A DNA stretch of 46,179 bases from MGBC120314 sp051877855 (GTDB lineage: Bacteria > Bacillota > Clostridia > Lachnospirales > Lachnospiraceae). A program made the position numbers and the translations under genes. Shown here one piece after another: positions 40,400 to 46,179 of this stretch; position 1 is the stretch's first letter; each line of letters starts with the position of its first letter. The stretch covers positions 1-46,179 of the forward strand of contig JBJEJH010000013.1 in assembly GCA_051877855.1 (NCBI GenBank). Direction: 5' to 3'. The notes under the pieces were generated by a model. The model had not been told where the DNA came from. It searched no databases and was given only the letters and a program-made list of their open reading frames with translations.

Positions 40400-41245
40400 A
40401 TGGGAATTAAGACATATAACCCATATACACCTTCTAGAAGAAATATGACAGGTTCTGATTTCTCAGAAGTAACTAAGACAACTCCAGAGAAGTCTTTAGT
40501 AGTTAAGATTAAGAAGAACTCAGGTCGTAATAATCAGGGTAAGATCACTGTAAGACACCGCGGAGGCGGAGCAAAAGCAAAATATAGAGTTATCGATTTC
40601 AAGAGAAACGGTAAGGATGGTATTCCGGCAAAGGTTATCGGTATTGAATACGATCCAAACAGAACAGCTAACATCGCATTAATCTGTTATGCAGACGGCG
40701 AGAAGGCATACATCCTTGCACCACAGGGATTAACTGATGGAATGACAGTTATGAGCGGCTCACAGGCTGAGGTTCGTGTAGGTAACTGTTTACCACTTTC
40801 AGATATTCCGGTTGGTACAGAAGTACACAACATCGAGTTGGTACCGGGCAGAGGCGGTCAGTTGGTTCGTTCTGCTGGTAATGCAGCTCAGTTAATGGCT
40901 AAGGAAGGTAAGTACGCAACACTTAGATTACCTTCTGGCGAAATGAGAATGGTTCCGATTTCATGCCGTGCTACAATCGGTGTAGTTGGTAATGCAGACC
41001 ACAACCTCATTAAGCTTGGTAAGGCCGGACGCAAGCGCCATATGGGTATCAGACCTACTGTTCGTGGTTCTGTAATGAACCCTAACGATCATCCACACGG
41101 TGGTGGTGAAGGTAAGACTTCTGTTGGTAGACCAGGACCTGTAACCCCTTGGGGTAAGCCGGCACTTGGTTTGAAGACAAGAAAGAAGAATAAGAAGTCT
41201 AACAAGCTGATTGTAAGAAGAAGAGACGGTAGAGCAATCAAGTAA
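40400..41245 (+). CDS. rplB: 50S ribosomal protein L2
   Basis: The 281-residue product shows L2 motifs: RNNQGKITVRHRGGGAKAKY, IEYDPNRTANIALI and the C-terminal GIRPTVRGSVMNPNDHPHGG with the conserved peptidyl-transferase His (HPHGGG). AAAGGAG precedes the ATG; 81 nt of spacer follows rplW. Confidence 0.98.
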   Translation: MGIKTYNPYTPSRRNMTGSDFSEVTKTTPEKSLVVKIKKNSGRNNQGKITVRHRGGGAKAKYRVIDFKRNGKDGIPAKVIGIEYDPNRTANIALICYADGEKAYILAPQGLTDGMTVMSGSQAEVRVGNCLPLSDIPVGTEVHNIELVPGRGGQLVRSAGNAAQLMAKEGKYATLRLPSGEMRMVPISCRATIGVVGNADHNLIKLGKAGRKRHMGIRPTVRGSVMNPNDHPHGGGEGKTSVGRPGPVTPWGKPALGLKTRKKNKKSNKLIVRRRDGRAIK

Positions 41246-41293
41246 TTGATTGGTAACAAATAATCTGATTGATATTTATAAGGAGGAGAACCA

Positions 41294-41572
41294 ATGGCTC
41301 GTTCACTTAAAAAAGGACCATTCGCAGACGCAAGTTTGCTTAAGAAGGTAGATGAAATGAACGCTTCAGGCGCTAAGCAGGTTATCAAGACCTGGTCTAG
41401 ACGTTCTACAATCTTCCCTCAGATGGTTGGACATACAATTGCAGTTCATGATGGCAGAAGACATGTGCCTGTATATGTTACAGAGGACATGGTTGGACAC
41501 AAGCTCGGTGAGTTTGTTGCTACCAGAACATTCAGAGGACATGGTAAAGACGAAAAGAAATCTAAGCGTTAA
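41294..41572 (+). CDS. rpsS: 30S ribosomal protein S19
   Basis: The 92-residue product starts ARSLKKGPFAD and carries WSRRSTIFPQMVGHTIAVHDG and KLGEFVATRTFRGH, the S19 signature. AAGGAGGAG precedes the ATG. It binds the 30S head with S13. Confidence 0.97.
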   Translation: MARSLKKGPFADASLLKKVDEMNASGAKQVIKTWSRRSTIFPQMVGHTIAVHDGRRHVPVYVTEDMVGHKLGEFVATRTFRGHGKDEKKSKR

Positions 41573-41601
41573 TCGCAATATTCGAAAGGAGGTTTTAATC
41601 C

Positions 41602-41988
41602 ATGGCTAAAGGACATAGATCCCAAATTAAAAGAGAGAGAAATGCCGTTAAGGATACAAGACCATCAGCTAAGTTATCTTATGCTAGAGTGTCTGTTCAG
41701 AAGGCATGTTTCGTTTTAGATGCGATCAGAGGTAAGGATTTGGAAACAGCATTAGGTATCGTAACCTACAATCCAAGATATGCTTCCTCTTTAGTTAAGA
41801 AGTTATTAGAATCAGCTGCAGCTAATGCAGAGGTGAATAATCACATGGACCGTAGCAAGCTTTATGTTGAAGAGTGCTATGCTAACCAGGCTCCTACAAT
41901 GAAGAGAATTCATCCAAGAGCACAGGGAAGAGCTTACAGAATTTTAAAGAGAAACAGTCACATCACTGTAGTTCTTAACGAGAGATAA
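41602..41988 (+). CDS. rplV: 50S ribosomal protein L22
   Basis: The 128-residue product shows the L22 pattern (ARVSVQKACFVLDAIRGKD, then a hairpin MKRIHPRAQGRAYRILKRNS that lines the exit tunnel, the site of macrolide-resistance changes). AAAGGAGG precedes the ATG. Confidence 0.97.
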   Translation: MAKGHRSQIKRERNAVKDTRPSAKLSYARVSVQKACFVLDAIRGKDLETALGIVTYNPRYASSLVKKLLESAAANAEVNNHMDRSKLYVEECYANQAPTMKRIHPRAQGRAYRILKRNSHITVVLNER

Positions 41989-42030
41989 TTTTTTTCATCG
42001 TATATTAGAAGGTAATGAAAGGAGATTACA

Positions 42031-42690
42031 ATGGGACAGAAAGTTAATCCACATGGAATAAGAGTCGGCGTAATCAAGGATTGGGATTCAAAGTGGTATG
42101 CAGAAGCAGATTTTGCAGACAACCTTGTTGAAGACTATAATATTAGAAAGTTCCTTAAGGAAAAGTTATACTCAGCTGGCGTTTCAAAGATTGAAATTGA
42201 AAGACCAACTGACAGATTAAAGGTTATCATCCACACAGCTAAGCCAGGTGTTATCATCGGTAAGGGTGGAGCAGATATCGAGAAGTTAAAGAGTGAAATT
42301 CAGAAGTTTACAGATAAGAAGCTTGTTGTTGACATCAAGGAAATCAAGAAGCCGGATGTTGATGCACAGCTTGTAGCAGAGAATATCGCAGCTCAGTTAG
42401 AGAATCGTGTATCATTCCGTAGAGCTATGAAGTCTGCTATGTCCAGAACAATGAAGCAGAGAGAAGCAAAGGGAATTAAGGCAGCTGTTTCAGGTCGTTT
42501 AGGTGGCGCTGATATGGCTCGTACAGAATTCTACAGTGAAGGAACAATTCCTCTTCAGACATTACGTGCGAACATCGACTATGGTTTTGCAGAAGCAAGC
42601 ACAACATATGGTAAGATGGGCATTAAGGTTTGGATCTATAAGGGTGAAGTTCTTCCAACAAAGTCTGTTAAGGAAGGGAGCGAGCAGTAA
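42031..42690 (+). CDS. rpsC: 30S ribosomal protein S3
   Basis: The 219-residue product starts GQKVNPHGIRVGVIKDWDSK and has a KH domain with GKGGADIEKLKSEI. AAAGGAG precedes the ATG. Its stop overlaps the rplP start by 1 nt. Confidence 0.98.
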   Translation: MGQKVNPHGIRVGVIKDWDSKWYAEADFADNLVEDYNIRKFLKEKLYSAGVSKIEIERPTDRLKVIIHTAKPGVIIGKGGADIEKLKSEIQKFTDKKLVVDIKEIKKPDVDAQLVAENIAAQLENRVSFRRAMKSAMSRTMKQREAKGIKAAVSGRLGGADMARTEFYSEGTIPLQTLRANIDYGFAEASTTYGKMGIKVWIYKGEVLPTKSVKEGSEQ

Positions 42691-43127
42691 TGTTATTACC
42701 TAAGAGAGTTAAACATCGTAAGCAGTTCCGTGGTTCAATGGCAGGAAAGGCAACAAGAGGAAACGTAATCAACCAGGGTGAATACGGTATCGTTGCAATG
42801 GAACCATGTTGGATCAAATCAAATCAGATAGAAGCAGCCAGAGTTGCCATGACACGTTACATCAAGCGTGGTGGTAAGGTATGGATTAAGATTTTCCCAG
42901 ATAAGCCAGTATCTTTAAAGCCTATCGGCGTACGTATGGGTAAAGGTAAAGGTAGCTTGGATTGTTGGGTAGCAGTAGTTAAGACAGGACGTGTAATGTT
43001 CGAAATCGCTGGTGTTCCTGAGGAAACAGCTAGAGAAGCATTACGTCTCGCAATGCACAAACTTCCTTGCAAATGTAAGATCGTTTCACGTGCAGAATTA
43101 GAAGGCGGTGATAACAGTGAAAATTAA
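42690..43127 (+). CDS. rplP: 50S ribosomal protein L16
   Basis: The 145-residue product shows L16 motifs (MLLPKRVKHRKQFRG, WIKIFPDKPVSLKPIGVRMG, GKGSLDCWVAVVKTGRVMFE). Its ATG overlaps the rpsC stop (TAATG). The 3' end overlaps rpmC by 11 nt. Confidence 0.97.
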   Translation: MLLPKRVKHRKQFRGSMAGKATRGNVINQGEYGIVAMEPCWIKSNQIEAARVAMTRYIKRGGKVWIKIFPDKPVSLKPIGVRMGKGKGSLDCWVAVVKTGRVMFEIAGVPEETAREALRLAMHKLPCKCKIVSRAELEGGDNSEN

Positions 43128-43317
43128 TAAGTATGTAGAAGATTTAAGAGCAAAATCAGCTGCAGAATTAGGTGATGAATTAGTAGCTGCTAAGAAGGAA
43201 CTTTTCAATTTGAGATTCCAGAACGCAACCAACCAGTTGGATAACACAAGCAGAGTTAAGGAAGTTCGTAAGAACATCGCAAGAATCCAGACAATCCTTG
43301 CTGAGAAGAACAACTAA
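43117..43317 (+). CDS. rpmC: 50S ribosomal protein L29
   Basis: I choose the GTG at 43117, giving 66 residues starting KINKYVEDLRAKSAAELGDE, the usual L29 start and length; the GTG at 43108 would add three residues. AAGGCGG lies upstream inside rplP. The motif NLRFQNATNQLDNTSRVKEV is the L29 core. Confidence 0.95.
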   Translation: MKINKYVEDLRAKSAAELGDELVAAKKELFNLRFQNATNQLDNTSRVKEVRKNIARIQTILAEKNN

Positions 43318-43357
43318 TTTGTGGGATCAAGGTTAATCGCGAGAAAGGAGAATTGTT

Positions 43358-43612
43358 GTGGAAAGAAATTTAAGAAAGACTCGTACAGGTAGAGTTGTAA
43401 GTAATAAGATGGATAAGACAATCGTTGTTGCTGTAGAAGATCACGTAAAGCATCCTTTATACAACAAGATCGTTAAGAAGACTTATAAATTAAAGGCACA
43501 CGATGAGAACAATGAATGTTTAATCGGTGACGTTGTTAAGGTAATGGAGACAAGACCATTGTCTAAGGACAAGAGATGGAGATTTGTCGAACTTATTAGT
43601 AGAGCAAAGTAA
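43358..43612 (+). CDS. rpsQ: 30S ribosomal protein S17
   Basis: The 84-residue product starts from GTG with AAAGGAG upstream and has the S17 motifs GRVVSNKMDKTIVVAVE, HPLYNKIVKKTYKLKAHDE and RPLSKDKRWRF. It binds 16S rRNA in the 30S body. Confidence 0.97.
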   Translation: MERNLRKTRTGRVVSNKMDKTIVVAVEDHVKHPLYNKIVKKTYKLKAHDENNECLIGDVVKVMETRPLSKDKRWRFVELISRAK

Positions 43613-43640
43613 TAGAAATATTACTGAAAGGAGTAGTATT

Positions 43641-44009
43641 ATGGTTCAACAGGAAACTAGACTTAAGGTCGCAGATAATACCGGTGCTAAGGAACTCCTT
43701 TGCATTAGAGTATTAGGCGGATCTACTAGAAGATATGCAAATATCGGCGATATCATTGTTGCTTCTGTTAAAGATGCAACACCAGGCGGTGTTGTAAAGA
43801 AGGGTGACGTTGTTAAGGCCGTAGTTGTTCGTACAGTAAAGGGCGCTCGTCGTAAAGACGGTTCTTATATCAAGTTTGATGAGAATGCTGCTGTAATCAT
43901 TAAAGATGACAAGACTCCAAAGGGAACACGTATCTTTGGACCAGTAGCGAGAGAGTTAAGAGATAAGCAGTTCATGAAGATTGTATCTCTTGCTCCGGAA
44001 GTATTATAG
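43641..44009 (+). CDS. rplN: 50S ribosomal protein L14
   Basis: The 122-residue product starts at the ATG at 43641 after AAAGGAG and shows VQQETRLKVADNTGAKELLC and GSYIKFDENAAVIIKDDKTP with RGTRIFGP-like KGTRIFGPVARELR, the L14 signature. A longer frame reaching back into rpsQ is not used. Confidence 0.97.
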   Translation: MVQQETRLKVADNTGAKELLCIRVLGGSTRRYANIGDIIVASVKDATPGGVVKKGDVVKAVVVRTVKGARRKDGSYIKFDENAAVIIKDDKTPKGTRIFGPVARELRDKQFMKIVSLAPEVL

Positions 44010-44020
44010 GAGGTGCCACA

Positions 44021-44350
44021 ATGTCAGCTGTTAGAATTAAGAAGGGCGATATGGTAAGAGTTATCGCAGGAAAAGACAAGGGCAAAGAGGGAAAGGTTCT
44101 TTCCATCGACGCTAAGAAGCGTACAGCAAAAGTTGAGGGTATCAACATGGTAACAAAGCATGCTAAGCCTAGCATGGCTAATCAGCAGGGTGGAATTATT
44201 CATCAGGAAAGCCCAATTGATATCTCAAACATTATGTATTTATATAAGGGACAGCCAACCAAGATTGGTTATAAGTTCGTAGAAGTAAAAGGCGAAGAAA
44301 AACCTAAGAAGGTTCGTGTTGCAAAGTCAACAGGCGAAGTTATCGAATAA
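44021..44350 (+). CDS. rplX: 50S ribosomal protein L24
   Basis: The 109-residue product has the KOW motif KGDMVRVIAGKDKGKEGKVL and GGIIHQESPIDISNIM. AGGAGG precedes the ATG. It initiates 50S assembly. Confidence 0.97.
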   Translation: MSAVRIKKGDMVRVIAGKDKGKEGKVLSIDAKKRTAKVEGINMVTKHAKPSMANQQGGIIHQESPIDISNIMYLYKGQPTKIGYKFVEVKGEEKPKKVRVAKSTGEVIE

Positions 44351-44373
44351 TTTGAGGAAGGAGGCTGAATAAA

Positions 44374-44913
44374 GTGAGTAGACTTAAAGATTTATACAAA
44401 GATGAAATAGTAGACGCAATGGTCAAGAAGTTTGGTTACAAGAACACTATGGAAGTACCAAAGCTTGACAAGATCGTTATCAATATGGGTGTCGGCGAAG
44501 CTAAGGAAAATGCTAAGATCTTAGACGTAGCTGTTAAGGAACTCGAAACAATTACAGGTCAGAAGGCTGTATTAACAAGAGCAAAGAATTCAGTAGCTAA
44601 CTTCAAGATTCGTGAAGGTATGCCAATCGGATGTAAGGTGACTTTACGTGGAGATCAGATGTATGAATTCCTTGATCGTTTAGTAAACCTTGCTTTGCCA
44701 CGTGTACGTGACTTCCGTGGTGTAAGCGCAGACTCATTCGATGGAAGAGGTAACTATGCACTTGGTATCAAGGAGCAGATCATCTTCCCTGAAATCGAGT
44801 ATGACAAGATTGACAAGGTTCGTGGTATGGATGTAATTGTTGTTACAACAGCAAAGACAGACGAAGAGGCACGTGAATTATTAACATTATTCAATATGCC
44901 ATTTAAGAAGTAA
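44374..44913 (+). CDS. rplE: 50S ribosomal protein L5
   Basis: The 179-residue product starts from GTG behind GGAAGGAGG and shows PKLDKIVINMGVGEAKENAK, ITGQKAVLTRAKNSVANFKI and LPRVRDFRGVSADSFDGRGN, the L5 signature. It binds 5S rRNA. Confidence 0.98.
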   Translation: MSRLKDLYKDEIVDAMVKKFGYKNTMEVPKLDKIVINMGVGEAKENAKILDVAVKELETITGQKAVLTRAKNSVANFKIREGMPIGCKVTLRGDQMYEFLDRLVNLALPRVRDFRGVSADSFDGRGNYALGIKEQIIFPEIEYDKIDKVRGMDVIVVTTAKTDEEARELLTLFNMPFKK

Positions 44914-44931
44914 TAATAGGAGGGAAATTCA

Positions 44932-45117
44932 ATGGCTAAGACTTCAATGAAGGTAAAGCAGCAGCGTAAACCAAAGTTCTCAACACAGGCTTATACTCGT
45001 TGTAGAATTTGTGGTCGTCCACATGCTTATTTAAAGAAATACGGAATCTGCAGAATTTGCTTCCGTGAATTAGCATATAAGGGACAGATTCCAGGTGTTA
45101 AGAAAGCATCTTGGTAA
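44932..45117 (+). CDS. rpsZ: 30S ribosomal protein S14, zinc-binding type
   Basis: The 61-residue short form keeps both CxxC pairs (TRCRICGRPHAYLKKYGICRICF), so it is the zinc-binding (C+) type, typical of Gram-positives. AGGAGGG precedes the ATG. Confidence 0.97.
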   Translation: MAKTSMKVKQQRKPKFSTQAYTRCRICGRPHAYLKKYGICRICFRELAYKGQIPGVKKASW

Positions 45118-45151
45118 GTCTTCATTAGATTGATAAGGAGGAAATGATAAA

Positions 45152-45547
45152 ATGACAGATCCAATTGCAGATATGCTTACAAGAATTCGTAATGCAAATA
45201 CAGCTAAGCATGATACAGTTGATGTTCCTGCATCTAAGATGAAGGTTTCCATCGCTGAAATCCTTTTAAAAGAAGGATATATCAAGAGCTTTGAACTTGT
45301 TGATAACGGCAATTTCAAGGACATTCGCATTACATTAAAGTATGGTAGCGATAAGAATGAGAAGATCATTTCTGGTATTAAGAGAATTTCAAAGCCAGGT
45401 CTTCGTGTATATGCCGGTAAGGATGAACTTCCAAGAGTTCTCGGCGGCTTAGGTATCGCAATTCTTTCAACAAATCAGGGCGTAATCACAGATAAGGAAG
45501 CAAGAAAGCTTCATGTAGGTGGCGAAGTTCTTGCATTTGTTTGGTAA
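45152..45547 (+). CDS. rpsH: 30S ribosomal protein S8
   Basis: The 131-residue product starts TDPIADMLTRIRNANTAKHD and ends STNQGVITDKEARKLHVGGE and VLAFVW, the S8 pattern. AAGGAGG precedes the ATG. S8 is the usual autoregulator of the spc operon. Confidence 0.98.
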   Translation: MTDPIADMLTRIRNANTAKHDTVDVPASKMKVSIAEILLKEGYIKSFELVDNGNFKDIRITLKYGSDKNEKIISGIKRISKPGLRVYAGKDELPRVLGGLGIAILSTNQGVITDKEARKLHVGGEVLAFVW

Positions 45548-45596
45548 TTAGAAACAATAAACAGAATATTCCCAATGAATTTAGGAGGTGCACGGC

Positions 45597-46136
45597 ATGT
45601 CACGTATAGGAAGAATGCCTATCGCTATTCCGGCTGGCGTAACAGTTGAAGTAGCAGAAAATAATAAAGTGACTGTAAAAGGACCAAAGGGAACACTTGA
45701 GAGAGTGTTGCCTGCGGAAATGGAAATAAAGGTTGAGGGTGCTGAAGTTACAGTAACAAGACCAAATGACTTAAAGAGAATGAAGTCATTACACGGTTTA
45801 ACAAGAACTCTCATCAACAACATGGTTGTTGGTGTAAGCGAAGGTTATACCAAAGAGCTTGAAATCAACGGTGTTGGTTATAGAGCACAGAAGCAGGGTA
45901 AGAAGTTAGTATTATCTCTGGGTTACTCACATCCGGTTGAGATGGAAGATCCTGAAGGTATTGAGTCATCTGTTCAGGAGAACAAGATCACAATCAAGGG
46001 TATCGATAAAGAAAAAGTTGGTCAGTATGCAGCTGAAATCAGAGATAAGAGAGGACCTGAACCATATAAGGGCAAGGGTATTAAGTATACTGATGAAGTT
46101 ATCAGACGTAAAGTTGGTAAGACAGGTAAGAAATAA
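45597..46136 (+). CDS. rplF: 50S ribosomal protein L6
   Basis: The ATG at 45597 follows AGGAGGTG and gives 179 residues starting SRIGRMPIAIPAGVTVEV, ending RGPEPYKGKGIKYTDEVIRR, the L6 signature. A GTG at 45588 is too close to the ribosome site. Confidence 0.97.
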   Translation: MSRIGRMPIAIPAGVTVEVAENNKVTVKGPKGTLERVLPAEMEIKVEGAEVTVTRPNDLKRMKSLHGLTRTLINNMVVGVSEGYTKELEINGVGYRAQKQGKKLVLSLGYSHPVEMEDPEGIESSVQENKITIKGIDKEKVGQYAAEIRDKRGPEPYKGKGIKYTDEVIRRKVGKTGKK

Positions 46137-46154
46137 TTAAAGGAGTGAACAAAA

Positions 46155-46179
46155 ATGGTTAGTAAGAAGTCAAGAGCAG
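46155..46179 (+). CDS. rplR: 50S ribosomal protein L18 (5' end only)
   Basis: An ATG at 46155 follows AGGAGTG and opens VSKKSRA before the window ends. Position right after rplF in the spc operon makes rplR the expected gene; only eight codons are visible. Confidence 0.75.

Noticed and set aside
1..46179. CRISPR array, tRNA/rRNA genes, insertion sequences or phage-defence modules
   Set aside because: No spaced repeat array, no cloverleaf with matching arms, no transposase-like frame and no recognisable defence proteins were found by reading; a covariance-model scan would be needed to exclude a cryptic small RNA.

Overview
The window looks like chromosomal DNA of an anaerobic Gram-positive bacterium of the Clostridia, most likely Lachnospiraceae. 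The reasons are strong GGAGG ribosome binding sites, AT-rich intergenic DNA, a canonical Gram-positive S10-spc ribosomal operon with zinc-type S14, Bacillus/Clostridium-style PHO boxes (TTTACA repeats 11 bp apart), a tandem glycine riboswitch, a GerM-type lipoprotein and a formate-tetrahydrofolate ligase. I cannot name the genus from sequence alone. Apart from the overlapping reverse-frame shadows, every gene I support is on the + strand.

Layout. (1) 1-5.9 kb is an accessory-looking stretch: the end of an upstream gene, a dfrF-like trimethoprim-insensitive dihydrofolate reductase, two membrane proteins under their own promoter, a DUF421 membrane protein, a GerM-type lipoprotein, a short orphan gene and a non-secreted EF-hand protein. 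(2) 5.95-24.1 kb is a phosphate-starvation cluster with four promoters of nearly identical design (hexamers at offsets 0, 11 and 33/34, and a -10 box at about 49). They drive: a solute-binding/VWA lipoprotein, XpaC, a second solute-binding protein and CorA; a small membrane protein, a RelA/SpoT-type synthetase, phosphofructokinase, polyphosphate kinase and an EAL protein; pstSCAB-phoU; and a Na+/phosphate cotransporter followed by the phoP-phoR two-component pair that presumably controls all four. (3) 24.1-32.1 kb holds a heterodimeric ABC exporter, a soluble chemoreceptor-like protein with a CZB zinc-binding domain, a DegV protein, a two-TM protein and a LUD-domain protein. (4) 32.1-38 kb holds a tandem glycine riboswitch controlling fhs, an Sfp-type phosphopantetheinyl transferase, a methyltransferase, a lysine-rich membrane-anchored protein and an ABC-F ATPase. 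(5) 38-46.2 kb is the S10-spc ribosomal protein operon with a long structured leader; it runs off the end in rplR.

How it works together (inference). PhoR/PhoP would sense low phosphate and induce high-affinity uptake (Pst), a second importer (the Na+/Pi family member), polyphosphate metabolism (Ppk1), a glycolytic kinase, an alarmone synthetase and a c-di-GMP phosphodiesterase, plus an envelope system built from two paralogous binding proteins and XpaC. This ties phosphate supply to second-messenger and energy metabolism in one locus. The most unusual items are that regulon layout, a compact GC-rich hairpin element lying between the PHO promoter and pstS, the binding-protein/VWA/XpaC operon, the tandem glycine switch on fhs, and the large S10 leader. 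No tRNA, rRNA, CRISPR array, insertion sequence or recognisable phage-defence system was seen.
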